Below the pieces are notes generated by a model that saw only the letters and a list, made by a program, of their open reading frames with translations, did not search any database and was not told the DNA's origin. Shown piece after piece: positions 18,324 through 26,482 of a stretch of 64,000 nt of DNA (positions are counted from its first letter, which is position 1; each line of letters begins with the position of its first letter). Origin of the DNA: Pseudomonas sp. PDM15 (GTDB taxonomy: Bacteria > Pseudomonadota > Gammaproteobacteria > Pseudomonadales > Pseudomonadaceae); the NCBI RefSeq assembly GCF_014851565.1, contig NZ_JACVAA010000005.1, positions 186,001 to 250,000 on the forward strand. Direction: 5' to 3'. Both the position numbers and the translations under genes were made by a program.

Positions 18324-18905
18324 ATGAGCCTGAAGTCCGTCTGCGTGTTCTGCGGCGCCAGCCCCGGCGCGCGCCCGATCTACCGTGAAGCCGCCGAGAA
18401 CCTCGGCCGCAGCCTGGCCGAGCGCGGCCTGACCCTGGTCTACGGCGGCGGCGCCGTCGGCCTGATGGGCGTGGTGGCGGATGCGGCCCTGGCCGCCGGC
18501 GGCGAAGTGATCGGCATCATCCCGCAGAGCCTGGAACGCGCCGAGATCGGCCACAAGGGCCTCACCCGCCTGGAAGTGGTGGACGGCATGCACGCGCGCA
18601 AGGCACGCATGGCCGCGCTGGCCGACGCCTTCATCTCCCTGCCCGGCGGCCTCGGCACCCTGGAAGAGATGTTCGAGGTGTGGACCTGGGGCCAGCTCGG
18701 CTACCACGCCAAGCCGCTGGGCCTGCTGGAGGTGGAAGGTTTCTACGCACGCCTGACCGATTTCCTCGACCACCTGGTGGCCGAGCGCTTCGTCCGCGAA
18801 CCCCACCGCGCCATGCTGCAGGTCGGCGAGTCGCCGACCGAACTGCTCGATCGCCTGGCGGCCTGGCAGCCCACCGTCGCGCCCAAGTGGGTCGACCGCT
18901 CGTAA
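18324..18905 (+). CDS. LOG family protein (nucleoside-monophosphate phosphoribohydrolase type)
   Basis: 193 residues, Rossmann-fold LOG family (TIGR00730). The diagnostic PGGxGTxxE is present as [12 protein letters not shown] (about residue 108) and the FCGASPG motif at 11-17; GGGAVGLMG follows. The plant and bacterial enzymes release free cytokinin-type bases or ribose-phosphate from AMP-like nucleotides. Start ATG 18324 gives the family N-terminus [13 protein letters not shown]; the open frame before it is not conserved. Same order (LOG, TPR, MscS) as PA4923-PA4925. Confidence 0.9.
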   Translation: MSLKSVCVFCGASPGARPIYREAAENLGRSLAERGLTLVYGGGAVGLMGVVADAALAAGGEVIGIIPQSLERAEIGHKGLTRLEVVDGMHARKARMAALADAFISLPGGLGTLEEMFEVWTWGQLGYHAKPLGLLEVEGFYARLTDFLDHLVAERFVREPHRAMLQVGESPTELLDRLAAWQPTVAPKWVDRS

Positions 18906-18978
18906 CGCCTGCGAGGCCGATGACAGTAGCTCGACGCCATGCTACACAGAGGCTCCACCCAACAAGGATGTTTCGCCC

Positions 18979-19746
18979 ATGCCCCTGCTCGCGTTGCTGC
19001 TCATCGCCTGCCAGATCGTCTGTGGCCTGCACGTGGTCCGTAGCGGCCAGGAGCGCTACTGGCTGTACCTGATCATCGCCCTGCCCGGCCTCGGCTGCCT
19101 GATCTACTTCCTCGGCGTGATGCTGCCGGACATGCTCGGCAGCCGCAGCGGCCGTCGCGCGATCAACCAGCTGCACGACCGCCTCGACCCCGAGCGCCAT
19201 CTGCGCGCCCTGCGCGATGCCCTGGACCTGAGTGACACCCGCGAGACCCGCGTGCAGCTGGCCGACGAACTGCTGCGCCTGGAGCAATCCGCCGAGGCCG
19301 CCGACCACTATCGCGCCGCCCTGCGCGGGGTACATAGTCACGCGCCGGACATCATGCTCGGCCTGGCCCGCGCCCAGTTCGCCCTGGACAACGCTGCCGG
19401 TTGCCGCGAGACGCTGGACCAACTGATCCAGCACAACCCGCAGTACCGCTCCGCCGACGGCCACCTGCTGTATGCCCGCGCCCTGAGCCGGCTCGGCGAG
19501 CTGGCCAAGGCCGAGGAGGAATTCCACGCCCTGCTAGGCCACTTCGCCGGCCCCGAGGCGCGCTACCACTACGCCCAGCTGCTGCGCCAGGCCAACCGCA
19601 ATAGCGAGGCCCGCGCCCAGCTGGAGCAGATCGATCTGTACGCGCGGCGCGCGCCCAAGCACTACCGCAACCTGCACCAGGCCTGCCTGGCCCAGGTGCG
19701 CGAGGAACTCAAGGCGCTGGACGCCCCGCAGCAGCAGAGCGCCTGA
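18979..19746 (+). CDS. Membrane-anchored TPR protein
   Basis: 255 residues. Two N-terminal hydrophobic segments (3-18 and 27-48) resemble a phospholipase_D-nuclease N-terminal type anchor, followed by about four tetratricopeptide-like helical hairpins (from residue 75, e.g. EAADHYRAALRG, AKAEEEFHALL). Likely a cytoplasmic scaffold at the inner membrane; partner unknown. Same neighbour as PA4924. Converges with mscS at 19756. Confidence 0.75.
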   Translation: MPLLALLLIACQIVCGLHVVRSGQERYWLYLIIALPGLGCLIYFLGVMLPDMLGSRSGRRAINQLHDRLDPERHLRALRDALDLSDTRETRVQLADELLRLEQSAEAADHYRAALRGVHSHAPDIMLGLARAQFALDNAAGCRETLDQLIQHNPQYRSADGHLLYARALSRLGELAKAEEEFHALLGHFAGPEARYHYAQLLRQANRNSEARAQLEQIDLYARRAPKHYRNLHQACLAQVREELKALDAPQQQSA

Positions 19747-19755
19747 CGCCAGCCC

Positions 19756-20610
19756 TCAGCCGGCGGCCTGCTGGACGATCACCGTCTGCGCCGCCATCGG
19801 TGCCGGGAAACCGGCCTCGCCGAGAGCGTCCTTGATCACCTTGTTGCTGTCGAAGTAGACCTGCCAGTAGTGATCGGTGTGGCAGTAGGGCCGCACCGCC
19901 AGCACCGGGCCGACCAGGTTGAACTCGAGAATCTCCACGTCCACCGCCGGCGTCGCCAGCACGTTGTCGATGGCTGTGATGCGCTGCTTGAGCAGGGCCA
20001 CGGCGGCCTTCCAGTCGGTGGCGCCGGACAGCTGGGCGACCAGGTCGACGCGGCGGAAGGCGTTGTGCGAGAAGTTCTGGATGTTGTCGCTGAAGATCTT
20101 GTTGTTGCCCACCAGAGTCAGCACATTGTCCGGCGTGTTGATCGCGGTGACGAACAGGCCGATCTCGGTGACGGTACCGGTGACCCCGCCGGCGCAGATG
20201 AAATCACCCACCTTGAACGGCCGCAGCACGATGATGAAGCCGCCCGCCGCCATATTGGCCAGCAGCCCGGACCAGGCCATGCCGATGGCCAGACCGACCG
20301 CCGCGATCAGGGCCGCGAAGGTGGTGGTCTGCACCCCGAAGTAGCCGAGGATGCCGATCACCAGCAGGATGTTCAGCGTCACCGTGATGAAGTTGCCCAC
20401 GTAGCGCAGCACGGTCGGGTCGACCTTCTGCCGTCCCAGGGCCTTCTGCACCAGGCCTACGGCGAAGCCGATCAGCCAGCGCCCGATCACCCAGAAGGCA
20501 ATGGCCGCAAGGATCTTCGCGGCGAAGGCGGCACCGTACTGCGCCACCATGTCCATCAGCTGGTTGACCTTGGTGGTACCCACCGTGATCAGCGATTCGC
20601 CCTCTTCCAT
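19756..20610 (-). CDS. mscS: Small-conductance mechanosensitive channel MscS
   Basis: 284 residues, three N-terminal helices and a cytoplasmic vestibule. The pore helix shows the Gly/Ala pattern AALIAAVGLAIGMAWSGLLAN and is followed by the conserved beta-domain entry FKVGDFICAGGVTGTV and the NTPDN/VGNNKIFSDNIQNFS motif. Opens under membrane tension in hypo-osmotic shock. ATG 20610 with GAGGACA upstream is preferred over the longer frame to 20709. Confidence 0.92.
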   Translation of the reverse strand: MEEGESLITVGTTKVNQLMDMVAQYGAAFAAKILAAIAFWVIGRWLIGFAVGLVQKALGRQKVDPTVLRYVGNFITVTLNILLVIGILGYFGVQTTTFAALIAAVGLAIGMAWSGLLANMAAGGFIIVLRPFKVGDFICAGGVTGTVTEIGLFVTAINTPDNVLTLVGNNKIFSDNIQNFSHNAFRRVDLVAQLSGATDWKAAVALLKQRITAIDNVLATPAVDVEILEFNLVGPVLAVRPYCHTDHYWQVYFDSNKVIKDALGEAGFPAPMAAQTVIVQQAAG

Positions 20611-20760
20611 TGCCCTGTCCTCGCATGCCGTGAATGACAGCAGGAACGCTAGCACGCCATGGCCGAAACGCCTTGGCGTGGCGTCCGCTTTGCCGTTACG
20701 GCAAGGCACTTGGCCATCGTATACACTGCTGAAGCGTCCCCTCGCTTCCCGGTCCGCCCC

Positions 20761-21798
20761 ATGCGCCCGATCCTGGTGTTGCTCGCAGTTCTGCTACCCC
20801 TGGCCCCGGGCTTTGCCGCTGCCAGCGAGGCGGTGCTGCGGCTGCTGACCTGGCCCGGCTATGCCGACGCCGACCTGGTGGCGCAGTTCGAGCAACAGCA
20901 CGACGTGCGGGTGGAAGTCACCCTGGTTGGCAACGACGACGTGCTGCGCAGCAAGCTGGCGAAGAACAAAGGCGGCGACTACGACCTGATCGCCGCCAAC
21001 ACTGCCGAGATCGAGCGCTACATCGACCAGGGTCTCTTGCAGCCGCTGCAGCCGACGCGCATCGCCAATACCACCCGCCAGCTCTGGCGCTTCCGCGACT
21101 ACCCGAAGATTCCCGGCATCAGCCGCGACGGCAAGGTCTACGCCATCCCCTACACCTATTCGGAGATGGGCCTGATCTATGACCGCAGCCAGTTCAGCAG
21201 CCCGCCGCAGTCCATCACCAGCCTCTGGGACCCGCAGCTGCAGGGCCGGGTGCTGGCCTTCAATGGCAGCAGCCACAACTTCTCCCTGGCCAGCCAGGCA
21301 CGCGGTCGCGACCCGTTCCGTATCGAGCCAGACGACTTCCCTCTGCTCACCGAGCAGCTGATCGCCCTGCGCCGCAACGTGCTGACCTTCTATTCGCTGC
21401 CGGAGGAGGCGGCCAGCCTGTTCCAGGAGCACAAGGTCGCGCTGTTGTTCGCCAACTACGGGCGCCAGCAGCTCAAGCAGCTGCGCGACAGCGGCGCCGA
21501 CGTCGGCTACGTGATCCCCCGCGAGGGCGCCCTGGCCTGGCTCGACTGCTGGGCGATCAGCCGCGGCGCCAGTGACCTGAAGCTGGCCGAAGCCTGGATC
21601 AACTTCGCCCTGGAGCCGCCGATGAGCCGCGCCCTGGTCGAGCGCCAGGGCCTGTCCAACACCCTGCAAGAGGAGGAAAGCAGCGGCGTGCCCGGACGCA
21701 TGATCTGGCTGCGCCCGGTCGAGGACACCGAGCGCCGGACCCGCCTGTGGGAACGCATTCTCTCCGGCGAACGCCCGCCGCTGACGGAGGCGCCATGA
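20761..21798 (+). CDS. PotD-like periplasmic binding protein
   Basis: 345 residues with a signal peptide (cleavage near AAA|SEAV). Spermidine/putrescine-type binding fold: LRLLTWPGYADADLVAQFEQQ opening, GGDYDLIAAN, and YAIPYTYSEMGLIYD hinge region. There is no ABC permease or ATPase nearby. Its TGA overlaps the ATG of the diguanylate cyclase gene (ATGA), so the two products are made together; the known parallel is NspS, a PotD-like protein that signals to the membrane protein MbaA in Vibrio cholerae. Ligand is unknown. Confidence 0.85.
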   Translation: MRPILVLLAVLLPLAPGFAAASEAVLRLLTWPGYADADLVAQFEQQHDVRVEVTLVGNDDVLRSKLAKNKGGDYDLIAANTAEIERYIDQGLLQPLQPTRIANTTRQLWRFRDYPKIPGISRDGKVYAIPYTYSEMGLIYDRSQFSSPPQSITSLWDPQLQGRVLAFNGSSHNFSLASQARGRDPFRIEPDDFPLLTEQLIALRRNVLTFYSLPEEAASLFQEHKVALLFANYGRQQLKQLRDSGADVGYVIPREGALAWLDCWAISRGASDLKLAEAWINFALEPPMSRALVERQGLSNTLQEEESSGVPGRMIWLRPVEDTERRTRLWERILSGERPPLTEAP

Positions 21799-23507
21799 AG
21801 TTCGGCATCGCCTTCAAGCTCGGCTGCCTGCTGGCGGTGTTCGGCGTGCTGGTCTGCGGCCTGACCGGCTACTACTCCTACAGCAGCAGCCGCGCCATCC
21901 TGCTCAAGGCCGCCGAGCGCGACCTGCTCACCGCCACCCAGGTACTCGGCCGCAACCTGCGCGGCAGTATCGACGGTGTGGCCCGCGACGCCCTGCTCAT
22001 GGCCGCAGTATCCAGGGCCCGCGAGTTGCCCCGGGTAAATGACGAGGACCACCGCGAACACAGCGAGCATGACCTGGCCGAGCTGTTCCGCGCCCAGATG
22101 CAGGTGCACCCCGAGTACATGCAGATCCGCCTGATCAGCGCCACCGGCCACGGCCTGGAGCAGGTGCGCATCGACCGCGACGGCGAGCGTCTACTGAATA
22201 TCGGCGGCGCCGAGCTGCAGGAGAAAGGTCACTACGCCTACGTGTTCGACACCCTGCGCCTGCCGCCGGGCGAGGTGCGCCTGTCGCCCATCGTGATCAA
22301 CCATGAGCTGGGCGCCCACTCCGGTCTGGGCAAGCCGACCCTGCATGTGTCCACCCCGGTAGCCGACGCCGACGGCAAGGCCGGCGCCCTGATCGTGATC
22401 AACGTCGACCTAGACCAGATGTTCGACCAGATCAAGAGCGACCTGCCCAGCCACTATCAGGTGTACCTGAGCAACCGCTGGGGCGACCTGCTGATCCACC
22501 CCGACCATCGCCGCACCTTCGGCTTCGACCAGGGACGTCGACTGTTCATCCAGGAGGAGTTCCCCGATGTCGCCGCCCTGCTCGGCGACGGCAAGCAGAG
22601 CAGCCTGATCAGTCATACCGACGAAAGCGGCCACGATCTGGTGGCCGCGTTCGTCCGTGTCGCTGTCAACGCCAGCACCCCGGAACGCTTCATCATCCTC
22701 GGCCTGGCCCAGCCGGAGGACCATGTGCTGGCGGAGACCACACGCCTCGGCCGGCGCATCATCCAGGTGGTGATCCTCTCCAGCCTGCTGGCCCTGGCCA
22801 TCGCCATCGTCGCCTCGCGGGCCATGACCCATTCGCTGAAGAGCATCACCCTGGCCGTGCAACAGTTCACTCGCGAGCGCCGCAGCGGTCCGCTGCCGGT
22901 GCAGCGCCAGGACGAGCTGGGCCAGCTGGCACGCAGCTTCGCGCAGATGCAGGAGGAGATCCTCGACCAGCTCGACGAGCTCAACCAGAGCCGCAACGCC
23001 CTGGAGCACCTGGCGCGCCACGATGCGCTCACCGGCCTGCCCAACCGGCGCATGTTCTTCGAACGCCTGGACCACGCCCTGGCCAACGCCCGGCGTAGCG
23101 CCATGCCGCTGGCCGTTTTGTTCGTCGACCTGGATCACTTCAAGCAGCTCAACGACAGCCTCGGCCACGGCGCCGGTGACCGCGTGCTGCAGGCAGTGGC
23201 CAACCTGCTGCGCTCCGCCACCCGCGAGAGCGACACGGTGGCGCGCCTGGGCGGCGACGAGTTCGTCATCCTGATCGAGCAGATGGACGATCCGCAGCGG
23301 GTAATCGCGGTTCTGCACAAGCTGCACGAGCGCTTCCAGCTGCCCATGCTGCTGGACGGCCACGAGGTACAGGTGCAGGCCAGCATGGGCGTCAGCCTGT
23401 TCCCACGCGACGGCGACGATATCGAATCGCTGCTGCAGCAGGCCGACCGCGCCATGTACGCGGCCAAGAACGCCGGGCGCAACACCTACAGCTACGAGGC
23501 CCGCTGA
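21795..23507 (+). CDS. Membrane diguanylate cyclase with periplasmic sensor domain
   Basis: 570 residues. TM1 about 5-27, a large periplasmic double-Cache-type domain (about 30-318), TM2 320-341, HAMP to about 395, then a GGDEF domain. Catalytic GGDEF is intact at 486-490 and the inhibitory RxxD site is RESD at 477-480, five residues upstream, so product feedback is expected. No EAL domain. Makes cyclic di-GMP from GTP in response to a periplasmic signal, possibly delivered by the overlapping upstream binding protein. Confidence 0.92.
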   Translation: MKFGIAFKLGCLLAVFGVLVCGLTGYYSYSSSRAILLKAAERDLLTATQVLGRNLRGSIDGVARDALLMAAVSRARELPRVNDEDHREHSEHDLAELFRAQMQVHPEYMQIRLISATGHGLEQVRIDRDGERLLNIGGAELQEKGHYAYVFDTLRLPPGEVRLSPIVINHELGAHSGLGKPTLHVSTPVADADGKAGALIVINVDLDQMFDQIKSDLPSHYQVYLSNRWGDLLIHPDHRRTFGFDQGRRLFIQEEFPDVAALLGDGKQSSLISHTDESGHDLVAAFVRVAVNASTPERFIILGLAQPEDHVLAETTRLGRRIIQVVILSSLLALAIAIVASRAMTHSLKSITLAVQQFTRERRSGPLPVQRQDELGQLARSFAQMQEEILDQLDELNQSRNALEHLARHDALTGLPNRRMFFERLDHALANARRSAMPLAVLFVDLDHFKQLNDSLGHGAGDRVLQAVANLLRSATRESDTVARLGGDEFVILIEQMDDPQRVIAVLHKLHERFQLPMLLDGHEVQVQASMGVSLFPRDGDDIESLLQQADRAMYAAKNAGRNTYSYEAR

Positions 23508-23621
23508 GCCTTTGCCGCCGGCGTTCGGCACCGGGGTACTGGTCACCGCCGCCCCCTCAGTTTTCTCCTATCGCGACCTCGCCGACACGCCGTCTATGCT
23601 TGCCTTAACGCTTATCACCAG

Positions 23622-24629
23622 GTGCCTCCAGTGCTTCCACTGCTGGTCTGCGACGACTCCACCATGGCGCGCAAGCAGCTGATCCGCGCCCTGCCCCCCG
23701 AATGGCCGGTGACCATTACCCAGGCCAGCCAGGGCGAGGAAGCCATGGCCGCGATTCGCCAGGGCCTCGGCCAGGTGGTGCTGCTGGACCTGACCATGCC
23801 GGTGATGGACGGCTACCAGGTGTTGGCCAAGGTCCGCGAGGAAGGGCTGGATTGCCGCATTCTGGTGGTCTCCGGCGATATCCAGGACGAAGCCCAGCGG
23901 CGGGTCGCCGAGCTCGGCGCCCTGGGCTTCATCCAGAAGCCGGCGCCGGCCGAGGAGCTGCGGGCCACCCTCGAACGCCTCGGCCTGTTCCAGCCCCCCG
24001 CTAGCGGCGAATCCGCACCGGCCCATGAAGAACCGCTGTTCAAGGTCGGTTTCCGCGACGCCCTGCGCGAGGTCAGCAACGTTGCCATGGGCCGCGCCGC
24101 CGCCCTGCTGGCCGCAGAGCTGGGCGTGTTCGTGCAGCTGCCGATTCCCCAGGTCAACCTGTTCGAGGTCAGCGAGCTGCACATGGCTCTGGAGGACGCG
24201 CGGCGTGGCGAGCACCTCAGCGCCGTGTGCCAGGGCTTCATCGGCGAGGCCATCGCCGGCGAGGCGCTGCTGCTGTTCCATGATTCGGAGGTGGCCGACA
24301 TCGCCCAGCTGCTCGGCTGGCAGCCGAAGGACGCCGGCGAGACCTCGGAGATGCTGCTGGACCTGGCCAGCATCCTGATCGGCGCCTGCCTGGCCGGCAT
24401 CGCCGAGCAGATCGACATCCGCTTCTCCCAGGGCCACCCGCAGCTGCTCGGCCAGCACGCCGCCATCGGCGAGCTGATCCAGCTCAATCGCGAGCGCTGG
24501 AAGAAGACCCTAGCGGTGGAGATCAGCTATGGCCTGGAGGGCCACGCCGTGCATTTCGACCTGCTCCTGCTGTTCACCGAGGACTCGCTGCCCCGGCTGA
24601 CCGACAAGATCCGTTACCTGATGGAGTGA
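23622..24629 (+). CDS. Response regulator with CheC/CheX-like phosphatase domain
   Basis: 335 residues. Receiver domain 1-120 with acidic pair D11-D12, phospho-acceptor D56 (VLLDLTMPVMDGY) and K106 (FIQKPAP). From 140 a CheC/CheX/FliY-like domain: the first phosphatase motif is intact (REVSNVAMGRAAALL, E150 and N153), while the second helix (EMLLDLASILIGACL) has lost the canonical Asn. Predicted to dephosphorylate a receiver, perhaps its own. Start is GTG 23622 or GTG 23631; both have weak ribosome sites. The PAS gene follows after three bases. Confidence 0.85.
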   Translation: MPPVLPLLVCDDSTMARKQLIRALPPEWPVTITQASQGEEAMAAIRQGLGQVVLLDLTMPVMDGYQVLAKVREEGLDCRILVVSGDIQDEAQRRVAELGALGFIQKPAPAEELRATLERLGLFQPPASGESAPAHEEPLFKVGFRDALREVSNVAMGRAAALLAAELGVFVQLPIPQVNLFEVSELHMALEDARRGEHLSAVCQGFIGEAIAGEALLLFHDSEVADIAQLLGWQPKDAGETSEMLLDLASILIGACLAGIAEQIDIRFSQGHPQLLGQHAAIGELIQLNRERWKKTLAVEISYGLEGHAVHFDLLLLFTEDSLPRLTDKIRYLME

Positions 24630-24632
24630 CCC

Positions 24633-25076
24633 ATGACCGGCCGCGCGCAGATCGACATGCAGGAACTGCACTGGCTGCTCGATATCGTCCAGTGCCTGGA
24701 CGTGGGCGTGCTGGTGCTGGACCGCCAGTACCGCATCGAGGTGTGGAACAGCTTCATGGAGAACCACTCCGGCCTGGGCGCCGACCAGGTGCAGGGCCGC
24801 GAGCTGTTCGAGCTGTTCCCGGAGATCGACCGGGCCTGGCTGGAGCGCAAGGTCAACAGCGTGCTGCGCCTGGGTACCCGCGCCTTCAGCCTGTGGCAAC
24901 AGCGCCCGTACCTGCTGCGCTTCAAGAGCTACCGGCCGATCACCGGCCAGGCCGACTTCATGTACCAGAATCTCACCGTGCTGCCGCTGGCCGCGTCGCG
25001 GGGCCGGGTCGAGCACGTGTGCCTGGTGATCTATGACATGACCGACGCCGCCGTCGCTCAATTGCGCGGCGGCTAG
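24633..25076 (+). CDS. Stand-alone PAS domain protein
   Basis: 147 residues, essentially one PAS fold: ILVLDRQYRIEVWN-type core (VGVLVLDRQYRIEVWNSFME), GRELFELFPEID, and the closing beta-sheet VEHVCLVIYDMTD. No output domain. Begins three bases after the response regulator stop, so the two are co-translated; it may feed a signal to that regulator or to the membrane cyclase. Ends three bases before the convergent helicase stop. Confidence 0.85.
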   Translation: MTGRAQIDMQELHWLLDIVQCLDVGVLVLDRQYRIEVWNSFMENHSGLGADQVQGRELFELFPEIDRAWLERKVNSVLRLGTRAFSLWQQRPYLLRFKSYRPITGQADFMYQNLTVLPLAASRGRVEHVCLVIYDMTDAAVAQLRGG

Positions 25077-25079
25077 GCC

Positions 25080-26426
25080 TCAGCGCTTTTTCGGCCCCGG
25101 CTTGGGCTTCTCGCCGAACCTGGGCACGGCGCGCACGGCCTTGGCCTTGGGCTTGTCGTCCTCCGCATCAAACCAATTACCCAGGTGGATCTTGCCCTTG
25201 CCGCCCGCACCGGTGCCGGGGATCAGCTTCTGCTTGGGTTTCTTCGGCTTCTTCAGTACCGCGCCGCTGGCGTCGGTCACCGGCACCCGGTGGTCCGGCT
25301 CGAAGCCCGGTTCGTCCTGACGACGGATCACCTGACGGGTCAGCACCTCGATGGCCGCCAGCATTTGCACCTCGTCGGCGCACACCAGCGACACCGCCTC
25401 GCCGGTGGCCCCGGCACGGCCGGTACGACCGATGCGGTGCACGTAGTCCTCGGCGACGATGGGCAGGTCAAGATTGACCACCAGCGGCAGATCGTCGATG
25501 TCCAGGCCGCGGGCCGCCACATCGGTGGCCACCAGCACCCGCACCTCACCGGCCTTGAACCGCTGCAGCGCGCGCAGGCGCGACGGCTGCGGCTTGTCGC
25601 CATGGATCGAGTCGGCGGCGATGCCTTCGGCCAGCAGCAGCTGCTCCAGCTCGTCGACACCCTTGCGGGTCTTGCCGAACACCAGCAGCTGGTCCCAGCC
25701 GCGCTCGCGGTACAGGTGCAGGAACAGCTCGCTCTTGCGCTTCTTGTCCACGGTCACCAGCCACTGCTTGACGCCCTTGGCCGTGGCGTTGCGCGGGCTA
25801 ACCTCAATGGACAGCGGGTCGCGCAGCAGCTCCTTGGCCATCTGCCGGATGGCATCGGAAAAGGTGGCGGAGAACAGCAGGGTCTGGCGTTTGCGCGGCA
25901 GGGCGGCGAACAGCTCGTCCAGCTCGCTGGCGAAACCCAGGTCGAGCATGCGGTCGGCCTCGTCCAGCACCAGCGCCTGCAGCTGGTCGAAGCGCACCGC
26001 GTTCTGCCGGTACAGGTCGAGCAGCCGACCGGGCGTGGCCACCAGCAGGTCGATGCCTTTGCGCAGCTTGAGCATCTGCGGGTTGATGCTGACCCCGCCA
26101 TACACCGAGTAGGTGCGCAGCGGCAGGTTCTGCGCGTACTGCTGCACGGTCTGCTGCACCTGCTCGGCCAGCTCGCGGGTCGGCACCAGCACCAGCGCAC
26201 GCACCGAGTTGGCCGCCACCTGGCTGCCTTCCATCGTCAGTTTTTGCAGCAGCGGCAGGGCGAAACCGGCGGTCTTGCCGGTGCCGGTCTGCGCCGCGGC
26301 GAGCACGTCGCGGCCCTTGAGCACGGCAGGGATCGCCTCCTTCTGCACCGGCGTCGGCGTGCGGTAGTCGAGCGCCTCGAGGGTGCGCAGGATTGGATCG
26401 ATCAGGCCGAGGGTGGCAAAGGACAT
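25080..26426 (-). CDS. DEAD-box ATP-dependent RNA helicase, RhlE-like
   Basis: 448 residues. Ordered motifs: Q motif with TPTPVQKEAIP, I AAQTGTGKT, Ia PTRELAEQ, Ib TPGRLLD, II DEAD, III SAT, IV LVFGKTRKG, V ATDVAARGLDID, VI HRIGRTGRAG. C-terminus is a basic, low-complexity tail rich in Lys/Pro that likely grips RNA. Role: unwinding in ribosome assembly, mRNA decay or cold response. Start ATG 26426 (MSFATLGL) is the family start; the frame continues upstream without homology. Confidence 0.93.
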   Translation of the reverse strand: MSFATLGLIDPILRTLEALDYRTPTPVQKEAIPAVLKGRDVLAAAQTGTGKTAGFALPLLQKLTMEGSQVAANSVRALVLVPTRELAEQVQQTVQQYAQNLPLRTYSVYGGVSINPQMLKLRKGIDLLVATPGRLLDLYRQNAVRFDQLQALVLDEADRMLDLGFASELDELFAALPRKRQTLLFSATFSDAIRQMAKELLRDPLSIEVSPRNATAKGVKQWLVTVDKKRKSELFLHLYRERGWDQLLVFGKTRKGVDELEQLLLAEGIAADSIHGDKPQPSRLRALQRFKAGEVRVLVATDVAARGLDIDDLPLVVNLDLPIVAEDYVHRIGRTGRAGATGEAVSLVCADEVQMLAAIEVLTRQVIRRQDEPGFEPDHRVPVTDASGAVLKKPKKPKQKLIPGTGAGGKGKIHLGNWFDAEDDKPKAKAVRAVPRFGEKPKPGPKKR

Positions 26427-26482
26427 GGGGCGGAACCGGCAGGGGAACGAGCGCGCATTGTACCCGCTGCGCAGGGTTGCGC

